In this document: piece after piece, positions 17,109 through 25,480 of the stretch
Numbering within the stretch: the first letter of the stretch is position 1
Layout: every line of letters begins with the position of its first letter
NCBI GenBank assembly: GCA_017523995.1
Contig: JAFWUX010000092.1
Location: 1 to 64,000 of the forward strand
Direction of reading: 5' to 3'
Origin: Oscillospiraceae bacterium
Lineage (GTDB): Bacteria; Bacillota_A; Clostridia; Oscillospirales; Ruminococcaceae
DNA: 64,000 bases
The notes under the pieces: model-generated
Database searches by the model: none
What the model was told of the DNA's origin: nothing
What the model saw: the letters and a program-made list of their open reading frames with translations, nothing else
Program-made: the position numbers and the translations under genes

Positions 17109-19850
17109 TTACCACTTCGGGAGTTCATCGAGTGTGATGACATACTCGCTGTCATATGCTTTTTTGAGGATTGCTTTTTCGGTGTAGCGCTCGGAGTATC
17201 CGCTGCCGTTTGTGACAAAATCGCCGCACCATGTCCCGAACCACGCCCAGCGCGCATTCGAGGCGACCACGTTGTCGATATCAAAGACTGTGCCGTTTTC
17301 GGTGAGCGCAGTGATTTTGTTTGTCTTGGGATAATCCAGCAGCTCCGCAAATTTTGCATTCTGTGCGCTGTAGACGCGCTCGCCTGCATAGATATCCTCG
17401 CCGATGACATCGACGTATTCATCGCCCGGATACCAGTCCGCCGCCTGACCGTTCCACACCCAGATCAGGTTGCTGCAGCCGTATTCCTCTGTGAGCTGCG
17501 TGTAGAGATACTTCCAGAGCTTTTTGTAGGGCTCAGCGCCCTTTGCGCCCCACCAGAACCAGCCGCCGGAGGCTTCATGCAGCGGCCGCCAGAGAATCGG
17601 CACACCGGCATCGCGGAGAATATTGATCTGTTTTGCGATTGCGGCGATATCCTTGTCGAGCAGCGCTTTGCCCTCTGCATCCCTGCCGTTCATGACAGCG
17701 TCGATATCGAATGTGACATTCGAGGTCGAAAAGCCCTGCCACCAGCGCGGATTGCCGTTTGCATCATTGCCGTCCTTGAGGTATTTGTCCGGCGCATTCC
17801 AGTGCCAGCAGAATGTCACGATGCCGCCTGCCTGATGCACCTTCAGTGCGGTATCCGTCGAAAATCCCTTTGCGCCGCGCGCGGCACGGGAGGGGGCATA
17901 GTCCATGAAGTCCAGTCCGCAGATCGCCGGATACTTGCCGGTGACATCGTGGATTGCCTTGAACTCCGGTCCGTCCAGACCGTAATCGCAGACCTGTCCT
18001 GCCAGCGTATACTTGCCGTAGGAGTCGCAGAGATACGAAAACAGCTTTTTCGTTGCGGCGTCCGCATTCGGGTTGATGAGCTTGTCCGATACATTGTAGA
18101 CATCGTTTGAGATACCGGCATCGGGCTTGACTGTGAGCTTATCCAGCATGATCCATCCCCATGATTTTGTGACCTTGATCTGATGCGTGCCGGCTTTCAG
18201 CATCACGCCGCGGACAACCGCGTCCGTGTAGCCGGAATCGGAGCTGTCGAATGTGCCGACGGATTCGCCGTCCGCATAGACATTGTTCGTCTTGCTGCCG
18301 CCGATGCCCTTTGCGGTCAGGATGAGCTGATAGGTGCCGTCTGCGGGAACCTCGACCGTGAATGTCACGGTGTCGGTATCCTCCGCGAATCTGCCGACCG
18401 CCTTGCCGCCCGAGGCATCTGCATCGGCACTTGCGCTGCTTGCGCCTGCGAGCACGGCATCTTCCGCCTCATAGACGGAGCTTTTTCCGCTCTGCTGCGG
18501 CTGCGATGTTCCCGCAGGAAGAATCTCCCGTTTCAGCAGTGTCAGATCAGAAGCGGTGAGCGATTTGCTGCCGTCGAGATCGGCACGCGCTGCCTGCTCG
18601 CTGCTGAGCAACTTTTCGGTCAGCAGATGCTTTTGCAGCAGACGGGCATCCTCCGCGGTGCATTTGCCGTCGCCGTTGACATCGCCGCGGACAGCATCCG
18701 GCAGCACCGTGCTCTCCGGCATGTTTTTGTAGACGGTTTCGTACATCGTCTCCGCCCAGAGCTTGCGCATGGCTTCGTAGCCGTCAGAGCTCGGGTGCAC
18801 GCCGTCGGAGCTGAGCAGATCGGGATTCTTCTGGAAGAACGCCTCAAAATCCGGACCGTGTACCAGCTTGTCGCCGTATTCTTTGTAAAGCTGATCCACC
18901 TTCTTGTTGAAGATCACAGCGTTCGGCTGCACATCTTTATTGGTCGAGGCGGGAATCTTCGGGAGCACCGGCGTCTTGCCGAGCTTGAGCACGGCGTCGA
19001 TCATGTATTTGGTGTTGGAATAGTACGCATCTGCGTTGTTCGGATTGCCCCAGCAGTCATTTGTGCCGTAGGCAATGCTGACATATTTCACGGGGCTGTC
19101 CTTGAGCCAGCCGTCGATGGCGGCCTTGCCGTGCGGACTGGAAATGCCGCCGATGCCGCCGTTCTGCGCGACCGGATAGAATCTGTCATCAATCGCGTGG
19201 ATATGTGCCGCGTAGCTCGTGCCCCACTGATTGACCATGCCGCCCGCGGTGATCGAATCGCCGAGGAAGATCCACGAATCCTGCACGCCCTGCGAGGCAT
19301 CGTGGATATCGAAATTGAGCTTGACTTTGCCGCCCTCGCCCTTGGTCACGCGGATGCGGATCCAGTTGGCGCCCTTCATGTCGATGAGATGCTGCTTCGA
19401 GCTCAGCCCGTTGCCGGAGACCGTGACAGCGGTTTTCCAGCCCTCTGACGGAAAGCTTCCGCCTGCTGCGCTGTTTGTCTCAATGTCATAATCGACCGGC
19501 TCCTCCTGCTTGGTGACATAGGAACCGATATTGTCATAGGTGCTGTCATTATACCACACCGCAATGACCTGCTTGCGCTGCGATTCCGGCACGCCGGAAA
19601 GATCATAGGCAAGGTAATCCGGTGCGCTGGACTGCCATGCTGTCCAGTAGGCGTCATCATTGCCGTGCGATGCGTTACCGCCGCCTGAATAGGCAGGCAC
19701 GCCGCGGCTGATGACCGGATTCGTGACAACGGCACTCGCCGCTGCCGCTGAGATGTTCTGCGTCTGCTGCGGCATTTCGACGGCCGGCACTGTGCAGACC
19801 GTCAGCAGCCCTGCAAGCAGAAGCACTGTCAGTTTTCCGTATTTTCTCAT
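17109..19850 (-). CDS. Cellulosomal SGNH esterase - dockerin - CBM35 - GH26 mannanase
   Basis: A 913-residue secreted multifunctional enzyme. The signal peptide is about residues 1-36. A beta domain (about 40-190) leads into an SGNH esterase (about 190-380): FLGDSITAGG has nucleophile Ser199, AYGTNDCW supplies the Asn block, and DGVHPSSDG holds Asp349 and His352. An internal dockerin lies at about 388-445 (GDVNGDGKCTAEDARLL and ADLDGSKSLTASDL). A CBM35 follows at about 456-575 (SVYEAEDAVLAGAS). The GH26 domain occupies about 580-905: WRPLHEASGGWFWWG carries acid/base Glu759 and ALTENGTV nucleophile Glu851. GH26 enzymes cut beta-1,4-mannan; the SGNH part probably removes acetyl groups from the same mannan. 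It has its own promoter (19902-19930) and GAGGG ribosome binding site. GH26 and SGNH are firm; the acetylmannan target is inferred. Confidence 0.92.
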   Translation of the reverse strand: MRKYGKLTVLLLAGLLTVCTVPAVEMPQQTQNISAAAASAVVTNPVISRGVPAYSGGGNASHGNDDAYWTAWQSSAPDYLAYDLSGVPESQRKQVIAVWYNDSTYDNIGSYVTKQEEPVDYDIETNSAAGGSFPSEGWKTAVTVSGNGLSSKQHLIDMKGANWIRIRVTKGEGGKVKLNFDIHDASQGVQDSWIFLGDSITAGGMVNQWGTSYAAHIHAIDDRFYPVAQNGGIGGISSPHGKAAIDGWLKDSPVKYVSIAYGTNDCWGNPNNADAYYSNTKYMIDAVLKLGKTPVLPKIPASTNKDVQPNAVIFNKKVDQLYKEYGDKLVHGPDFEAFFQKNPDLLSSDGVHPSSDGYEAMRKLWAETMYETVYKNMPESTVLPDAVRGDVNGDGKCTAEDARLLQKHLLTEKLLSSEQAARADLDGSKSLTASDLTLLKREILPAGTSQPQQSGKSSVYEAEDAVLAGASSASADADASGGKAVGRFAEDTDTVTFTVEVPADGTYQLILTAKGIGGSKTNNVYADGESVGTFDSSDSGYTDAVVRGVMLKAGTHQIKVTKSWGWIMLDKLTVKPDAGISNDVYNVSDKLINPNADAATKKLFSYLCDSYGKYTLAGQVCDYGLDGPEFKAIHDVTGKYPAICGLDFMDYAPSRAARGAKGFSTDTALKVHQAGGIVTFCWHWNAPDKYLKDGNDANGNPRWWQGFSTSNVTFDIDAVMNGRDAEGKALLDKDIAAIAKQINILRDAGVPILWRPLHEASGGWFWWGAKGAEPYKKLWKYLYTQLTEEYGCSNLIWVWNGQAADWYPGDEYVDVIGEDIYAGERVYSAQNAKFAELLDYPKTNKITALTENGTVFDIDNVVASNARWAWFGTWCGDFVTNGSGYSERYTEKAILKKAYDSEYVITLDELPKW

Positions 19851-19901
19851 GATAACCCTCCGTTTTTATATCTGTCGGAATCTGTAAGATCCCTTTATAC
19901 C

Positions 19902-19930
19902 ATTATATCCGAAGTGTGCGGAAAAAGCAA
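19902..19930 (-). promoter_or_regulatory. SigA-type promoter of the GH26/SGNH gene
   Basis: On the minus strand TTGCTT (19930-19925) and TATAAT (19907-19902) are 17 bp apart, about 50 bp upstream of the start. Confidence 0.7.
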
Positions 19931-20035
19931 TGATGTTTTATGTATACAACTTGATATTTTTTACACAATTTTGCTGTGATTTCCGCCCGATTATCCAGTT
20001 TTTCTGTACAATATGAATATCACGGCGCCGACGGA

Positions 20036-20080
20036 GCGAAAAAACCGCCCGATCTGCACATCATGCAAATCGGGCGGTTT
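20036..20080 (-). terminator. Terminator of the GH9-type gene
   Basis: A 12-bp perfect stem (AAACCGCCCGAT 20042-20053, ATCGGGCGGTTT 20069-20080). On the minus strand it ends in a TTTTTT run, as expected after the stop at 20120. Confidence 0.9.
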
Positions 20081-20119
20081 CGTGTATTGGATTCAGTTCA
20101 GATCATCGGGCAGTGATAT

Positions 20120-23107
20120 TCACTTTGCACCCGGGAGCTTGTCAAGCGGGAACTGCTTGCTGTCGATGAGCTTGACAATGGACATCAGGATTGCAATGAG
20201 GTCATCCTGATTGAGCTTGCCCGAAACAACATTGGCGTTCCGCTGTCCCTGTGTGGAGATGTTGGCTGTCTTGTCCTCGGCGAGGAACCGTGCGAGCAGA
20301 ACCGCATCCGAGACATCGGTATCGCCGCTTTCGTTGACATCGCCCCAGATCAGTTCCTTCGGGGTATCTACCACCTCATGCGGACCTTCATCCTGCAGGA
20401 AGGAGACAACCCATGCAAGCGGTGCATTGTATTCCAGTGCTGTGGAGTTGACGGAGAATGCCTCAACGGAATCCGCATAGCATCTTTCGGAAATATTGTC
20501 TCTGGAATACGGGACAAATCCGAGCAGGCGCATGTACTGGTCATATATCTGTGTGCTTGCACCGCCGGAGAGCACGCCGTCCGGCGCCTTCGGGAAGGTT
20601 TTGTCGATTCCATTCAGCCAGTATTCGTGCGACGGATTGCAGACGCCGTAATTGCCGTAGCCGGTGATATAGGAGAACGAAAGCGGATTGTTTCCGAGCA
20701 GATAATCCATGCCGGCTGCAACGCCGTCGAGATATTTTGTCTTGCCGGTGAGATCATAGGCATATGCCAGTGCGATCATGTTGTTGAGCGCTCTTGCGTT
20801 GGAGCCTTCCTCAAATCCGTAGTTGTGCAGATGCGGCATGCCGTCATTGGGATCTGTATAGCCGGGACCGTCATAGAGATACGGAATGCTGAAGCCCTGC
20901 TTTTCCTCAGTTGCGAGATAGGTGTCCGCAGTACCAAGCAGCGCCTTCCGGATGGTTTCATTTTTTTCCGGTTCCAGTGCTTCGCTGTGCAGTGCAAGTG
21001 TCAGTGTGCCTGCTGCCGTCATATTGCCGGTGTTGAGCATGTTGAGGGAGCCCTCATCCGCATCGTTGAAGTTGCCGCCTCTGATTCTTTCCGGAACGCT
21101 GAATGCATCCTTATATTTAGAAAGGCGGTCGCGGAATGTCCCGTATTCGGTATCCTCCATTGCGATTGCGCTGATGAACAGCTCGCAGGCTGCCCAGTAG
21201 GCATCGTCCGAAATATCCATATCGCCGTATGGGACCGCGACTGCCGACTGCTTCACCGGTGCATAGAGGGATTTTTCGTTGAGATTCTCCTTCGGAACGG
21301 TTGCCCAAATGTACGGGTCGGTAGTTTCTGTCAGATCAGCATCGCCGACCACACTGCTGTATATCTGCCAGAATGCCTCATACGCATCCTTCGCGCGTTT
21401 GTACAGCGTCTTTGCGTATTCTTCGTCAAAATCCTTCCAAAGTCTTGCTGCCTGCGCCGCGCATGCTGCATAGTTCAGGGTTGCGGCAAGGGTCGGGGGC
21501 TTGACAATGCGGACTTCCTTGTTATATGCCTCGTCATCGCCGATATAGTTCCACGGCTTCTGCGCAAGCTCCGGCATGATGTGATCCTGCACGCTGTGGT
21601 AATAGAGCCCTGCATATTTGCCCCATGTCGGTTCATCCGCCGCGACCTTCATCTTTTCCATAAAATCGAGCTCATGGCGGCATTCCTGGAGAATATCCGG
21701 CACATTGTCGCCCGTTTCCGGAACCACGCAGGTGCCGGAGCCGTCTGCAAACTTTTTGCTGCCTCCCGCCGAGTTTAGAATTGCACGCTCATACATATTC
21801 TGGAGCACCCAGAGCGTATAGCCGCCGCTGACCATATTCTTGCTGAAATATCTTGCGTCATACCAGCCGCCGGAGGCATCAATGGTCGAGGATGCGTGCT
21901 GGACAGAGGCCTCATCCTTGGTGAGATATTGTCTGACCCACGAATCCTGCACATAGGCGGTGTCAGTCTTGTACTGATCGGCGTGGGCGAGCTTGTCCTT
22001 CTCCTGCGTGGAGGTGATGTATTCCGCCTTGGTATCCTGACCGGCGCGGTTCTGATAGAAATAGTTGAGCGTGTTGGTCAGCAGATCATGCCCCTCCTGC
22101 TGATAGATATCATCTGCAATGCGGAACGTGAACGATCTTGCATCAAGCCCCGGAATGACGATATAATATTCGCCGGGCTCCTTGAACTTCGAGAAGTCGA
22201 TCTTGGCGACCGTATCGCCGGAATCCTTATCGAACACGGTTTTTGCGGTCTTGCCTTCGTAAGCGACTTTGCCGGTTCCGTGATCAATGATCTGGTAGTC
22301 ATATTCCGTATCTGCCATCAGGTCGAGTGTGGCGGCATCCGGTGAGAGCGAGCCCTTGTTATCGGAGAGCGCTGCAGTCTTTGCAAGCTGCGGATAGTAT
22401 CCGAGCTGGTTGACCGAGACGAAATTATGTTCCAGACCGCTGAAGGAGCGGTCGGTATAGAACCGCCGTGTTTCAACAATGCTTTCCTTCTCGTCCTTGT
22501 CTACGATATGCATCTCATCGAACCAGAGTTCATCGCCGTCCTGTGCGTTGCCGCCGTAGGTGGCTCCGCTTGCATATTCGATATGCCACAGAGCATTTTC
22601 AAGATCCTCGGTCGGCTTAAATGTGCCGGAGACCGTCTGATATTCAGTGGAAAGCTTGAAAACACTGCCCCACATTCCGCCCATATCCGGACCCATTTCC
22701 ATTTTGCCGTCCGCATTTGTGCAGAAGTAGTATTCGTCGCGGTTTGCATTTGAGATGGATGAGAACATCTCCATGCCGCTGCGCTTTGCCTTGACTTTGA
22801 AGCTGACCTCATAGGTGTGCCCCTTTTTGAAGCTGAGTCCGGGGTACTGCACCCGCAGATCATAGCGTTCATTTGTTGCGCCCGTACCCTTGAGAATCGT
22901 CAGATGCAGGGCGCCCTTATCAATGTAGAAGTCCTGTCTTGCCGGTGCAACCTCGATGATGTGCCACGGCAGAACTTTCTGCTCGAAGTCACATTCGGCA
23001 AGCATCTCTGCCGCAGAAGCGGTCAGCGGCATAGCAGGATTGACCGCAGCGGGGACGAGCACAGTTGCTGCCAGTAAAGATGCGATGAGCCTTTTTGATT
23101 TGTTCAT
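20120..23107 (-). CDS. Secreted GH9-fold protein with CBM and dockerin; catalytic residues substituted
   Basis: A 995-residue protein with the layout of a theme-C GH9 cellulase. Signal peptide about 1-33, CBM4/9-like domain about 35-200, CelD-type Ig domain about 220-325 (VNQLGYYPQLAKTAALSD), GH9 barrel about 330-905, and dockerin about 925-990. The GH9 fold is clear from GGWYDA, HLHNYGFEEGSNARAL, LLGNNPLSFSYITGYG and YNAPLAWVVSFL. However, the usual DAGD base motif reads D417-A-R-Y420, so the catalytic Asp is replaced by Tyr. The usual SVNE proton donor reads SVNS, with Ser888 in place of Glu. It may therefore be an inactive, binding-only module or have changed chemistry. The second dockerin loop (NANVVSGKLNQDD) lacks most calcium ligands. 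I start at 23107, where GGGAGGG precedes a signal peptide. Confidence 0.87.
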   Translation of the reverse strand: MNKSKRLIASLLAATVLVPAAVNPAMPLTASAAEMLAECDFEQKVLPWHIIEVAPARQDFYIDKGALHLTILKGTGATNERYDLRVQYPGLSFKKGHTYEVSFKVKAKRSGMEMFSSISNANRDEYYFCTNADGKMEMGPDMGGMWGSVFKLSTEYQTVSGTFKPTEDLENALWHIEYASGATYGGNAQDGDELWFDEMHIVDKDEKESIVETRRFYTDRSFSGLEHNFVSVNQLGYYPQLAKTAALSDNKGSLSPDAATLDLMADTEYDYQIIDHGTGKVAYEGKTAKTVFDKDSGDTVAKIDFSKFKEPGEYYIVIPGLDARSFTFRIADDIYQQEGHDLLTNTLNYFYQNRAGQDTKAEYITSTQEKDKLAHADQYKTDTAYVQDSWVRQYLTKDEASVQHASSTIDASGGWYDARYFSKNMVSGGYTLWVLQNMYERAILNSAGGSKKFADGSGTCVVPETGDNVPDILQECRHELDFMEKMKVAADEPTWGKYAGLYYHSVQDHIMPELAQKPWNYIGDDEAYNKEVRIVKPPTLAATLNYAACAAQAARLWKDFDEEYAKTLYKRAKDAYEAFWQIYSSVVGDADLTETTDPYIWATVPKENLNEKSLYAPVKQSAVAVPYGDMDISDDAYWAACELFISAIAMEDTEYGTFRDRLSKYKDAFSVPERIRGGNFNDADEGSLNMLNTGNMTAAGTLTLALHSEALEPEKNETIRKALLGTADTYLATEEKQGFSIPYLYDGPGYTDPNDGMPHLHNYGFEEGSNARALNNMIALAYAYDLTGKTKYLDGVAAGMDYLLGNNPLSFSYITGYGNYGVCNPSHEYWLNGIDKTFPKAPDGVLSGGASTQIYDQYMRLLGFVPYSRDNISERCYADSVEAFSVNSTALEYNAPLAWVVSFLQDEGPHEVVDTPKELIWGDVNESGDTDVSDAVLLARFLAEDKTANISTQGQRNANVVSGKLNQDDLIAILMSIVKLIDSKQFPLDKLPGAK

Positions 23108-23219
23108 AGAATATCCCTCCCGATAATTGATGTCATGGACAGCCGGCGCGGTACATTTCCGGCTGCACAGTTTGTTGTGCCGTATGCAGCATCTCCCGTT
23201 TATCACTGCACACACTTAC

Positions 23220-23248
23220 ATTGTACCACGAAATTGACGGATTGTAAA
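23220..23248 (-). promoter_or_regulatory. SigA-type promoter of the GH9-type gene
   Basis: On the minus strand TTTACA (23248-23243) and TACAAT (23225-23220) are 17 bp apart, giving a leader of about 105 nt. Confidence 0.78.
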
Positions 23249-23320
23249 GAGCGTACAGAAATTTAATACATTTCAATAACTGATTATCAAAAATGCTCCC
23301 CATGAACAGGGGAGCACCGG

Positions 23321-23947
23321 TCAGCCTTTGACCTCGGTATAATAATAGACGGCGAGCTGCGTGCGGTCGCGCAGGGCGAGCTTTTCGAGCAGCGTGCTGA
23401 GATAGTTGCGCACGGTGCCCTCGCTGAGATAGAGCTGCGCTGCGATCTCCTTGTTGCTCATGCCTGCAGCGACAAGCTCCATGATCTCGCGCTCCTTTTC
23501 GCTGATGCCGTGGGCGGCGTAATCATAGCGTTCCTGCTGCTTCATCATCTCCGGCAGCCGCGAAATGATCTTTTCGCCGAAGACGCTCTGTCCGCGCATA
23601 ACGGCTTCGAGTGCTGGCGCGATGCCCTCGAAATCCTGCTTGAGGATATAGCCCTTTGCGCCCATGTTCAGTGCCTTGACGATGTATTCATCATCAGAAA
23701 ACGTTGTCAGATACAGCAGCTTTGCCTCGGGGGACTGCCGGAGAATCTGCTCACCGGCTTCCAGCCCTGTCATGCCCTCCATGCGGATATCCATGAGCAT
23801 GACATCGGGTTTGATCTCCTCATACAGCCGGATGGCATCCGCGCCGCTGCCGCCCATTGCCGCGACCGTGATCGTGCCCGTTGCTTCGAGGATTGTTTTC
23901 AGCGAAAGCGCAACCAGTTTATCATCATCAATGACTACAATTTTCAT
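23321..23947 (-). CDS. NarL/LuxR-family response regulator
   Basis: A 208-residue two-component regulator. The receiver domain (1-120) begins MKIVVIDDDKLVALSLK, with acidic pocket Asp7-Asp8 and phosphoacceptor Asp53 in DVMLMDIRMEG. The C-terminal LuxR helix-turn-helix (about 140-205) is EKEREIMELVAAGMSNKEIA followed by AQLYLSEGTVRNYLSTLLEK. The start at 23947 is set by AAGGAG; the longer reading frame upstream runs through the kinase gene. The gene overlaps the kinase by 4 nt. The pair is divergent from the ABC exporter at 25481-28719, an arrangement known for LnrJK/YvfTU-type systems in which the regulator activates the exporter. The palindrome at 25372-25387 is its likely binding site. Confidence 0.93.
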   Translation of the reverse strand: MKIVVIDDDKLVALSLKTILEATGTITVAAMGGSGADAIRLYEEIKPDVMLMDIRMEGMTGLEAGEQILRQSPEAKLLYLTTFSDDEYIVKALNMGAKGYILKQDFEGIAPALEAVMRGQSVFGEKIISRLPEMMKQQERYDYAAHGISEKEREIMELVAAGMSNKEIAAQLYLSEGTVRNYLSTLLEKLALRDRTQLAVYYYTEVKG

Positions 23948-25020
23948 AGCTTCTCCTTTGGTACAGAGGCAAAGATGCGGAATCCGGATTCTGATGGCGT
24001 AAAGCTGATCTGTCCGCCGATGCCGCTGACTCTGTCCTGCATATTTCTGAGCCCGATGCCGGTCTCCCTGATCTCGCTGCAGCGTCCGTTGTCCTCGATC
24101 ACAAGCTGATAGAACGCCGGATGTTCGCGCAGGATCATCAGGATTCTGTCGCCGTTTGAATGCTTGACCGCATTGGAAAGCCCCTCTTTGACAACGCCTG
24201 CCATGCACAGCTTGACGCTGCCGGGCGCATGCTCGCTGATATCATAATCGAGCCTGACCGTGAATCTGGAATCCACTGCCGCGATGCTGTCCGCAATGAC
24301 CTTTCTGAGGTCGATGGAATCATCGTGCAGCGTGTGGACGCTCTCGCGCATGCTGGTCATTGCGGTATCGAGCGTATCCTTGAGCCCCTGCAGCGGTTCG
24401 CGGAGCTGTTCATCGCGGTTGATGACTGTCAGCGCACCTGCCTGCAGCAGCGCGCGCGTCAGCATGTGCCCGACATTATCGTGGATATCCCGCGCGATGC
24501 GGTTGCGTTCTTTCATGGTTGCAAGGCGGATTTCGGCATCCTGCATCTGGGACATTTTCTCGTTCTGCTCGGCAAGATGCAGATTGCGCTCGGTGACAGT
24601 ATCCCGCAGCGCCTTGAGATGCCCGACCTCTCCTGTCAGGAACCCGATCCGGTGATAGAGCAGCAATGCCGCCGCAATGCCTGCCGCAATCACAAGATAC
24701 TGCGTGATGCCGAGCGCGCCGTTTATCCTGAACACCGCAGGGACGGCGGGCAGAATCAGCCACCATTTTCTGAGCCGGAGTGCGTCATAGAGCAGCAGCG
24801 GCAGCGCACAGAGCGCAACCGGAAGAACGATGCACAGCGCCGCACCGCCTGCGATCAGCACCGCCGCGATTCTGCTGTGCTCCTGCATGATCAGCATGAC
24901 CGCCGCAGAGATGCAGAGCATGAGCAGCAGTGCCGCGACAGGAACGGCAAGTCCCGCAGCCGTGCAGAATCCGATCGCACAGATCAACGCAATGACAAGC
25001 TTTTCCGAAAGACTTTCCAC
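23944..25020 (-). CDS. Sensor histidine kinase (HisKA_3 type)
   Basis: A 358-residue membrane kinase paired with the NarL-type regulator by a 4-nt overlap. About five hydrophobic segments fill residues 5-125, with almost no outer loops, typical of intramembrane-sensing kinases. A coiled coil lies near 130-165. The HisKA_3 dimerisation motif RNRIARDIHDNVGHML has phospho-His180. The ATPase domain contains GLSNAVKHSNGD (N-box) and ETGIGLRNMQDRVSGIGG (G-box). The start is a GTG at 25020 with GGGAGGG about 7 nt upstream. It probably detects a membrane-active compound handled by the divergent ABC exporter. Confidence 0.92.
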   Translation of the reverse strand: MESLSEKLVIALICAIGFCTAAGLAVPVAALLLMLCISAAVMLIMQEHSRIAAVLIAGGAALCIVLPVALCALPLLLYDALRLRKWWLILPAVPAVFRINGALGITQYLVIAAGIAAALLLYHRIGFLTGEVGHLKALRDTVTERNLHLAEQNEKMSQMQDAEIRLATMKERNRIARDIHDNVGHMLTRALLQAGALTVINRDEQLREPLQGLKDTLDTAMTSMRESVHTLHDDSIDLRKVIADSIAAVDSRFTVRLDYDISEHAPGSVKLCMAGVVKEGLSNAVKHSNGDRILMILREHPAFYQLVIEDNGRCSEIRETGIGLRNMQDRVSGIGGQISFTPSESGFRIFASVPKEKL

Positions 25021-25046
25021 GCAGCACCCTCCCTTTCATTTTCCCC

Positions 25047-25075
25047 ATTATACCACAATCTGTTCAAAAACGCAA
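25047..25075 (-). promoter_or_regulatory. SigA-type promoter of the two-component operon
   Basis: On the minus strand TTGCGT (25075-25070) and TATAAT (25052-25047) are 17 bp apart, 27 bp before the kinase start. Confidence 0.72.
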
Positions 25076-25090
25076 CAACAGCGGTTTATT

Positions 25091-25330
25091 GAATGAGAAA
25101 TTAGAAATGAGAAATGAGAAATTGCGGTGTCGCCTGCGGCGACAGATTTATATTGAGTTAGGAGATAGGAGTGAGGAGTGAGGAGTTGCGGTGTCGCCTG
25201 CGGCGACGGATTTATATATTGAGAGTTAGGAGATAGGAGTGAGGAGTGAGGAGTTGCGGTGTCGCCTGCGGCGACGGATTTATATATAGAGAATTAGGAG
25301 ATAGGAGTGAGGAGTGAGAAAATGCGGCGT
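25091..25330. repeat. Tandem array of about 64-68 bp units with a GTCGCC/GGCGAC hairpin
   Basis: Three consecutive units each contain GGTGT, the hairpin GTCGCC-TGC-GGCGAC (25129-25143, 25193-25207, 25261-25275), GATTTATAT, and AGGAGATAGGAGTGAGGAGT. The array starts with GAAATGA-type repeats near 25091 and decays near 25330. Single copies of the same family lie at 41055, 47871, 47997 and 60450. There is no gene inside. Confidence 0.85.
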
Positions 25331-25371
25331 CGGTTTTGAAAATATAGGGGGAGCGGGGGATTGCGCACGGT

Positions 25372-25387
25372 TGTGACATTTGTCACA
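25372..25387 (+). promoter_or_regulatory. TGTGACA-TT-TGTCACA palindrome, likely binding site of the NarL-type regulator
   Basis: A perfect 7+2+7 palindrome lies upstream of the ABC operon, about 46 bp before the TATAAT at 25433-25438. A looser TGACA-containing copy follows at 25403-25421. The promoter lacks a recognisable -35 box, which fits an activator-dependent promoter. Confidence 0.6.
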
Positions 25388-25480
25388 TCGAAAACTGATT
25401 TCTGACACTGGTAAATGACATCCGTTTTCTGCTATAATGATCTCAGCAAGGGCGAACAACGCCTTGAAAGGAGTATCATC

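Noticed and set aside
25091..25330. CRISPR-like regular spacing
   Set aside because: The units are contiguous tandem copies of 64-68 bp with no unique spacers of constant length, and no cas genes are nearby.
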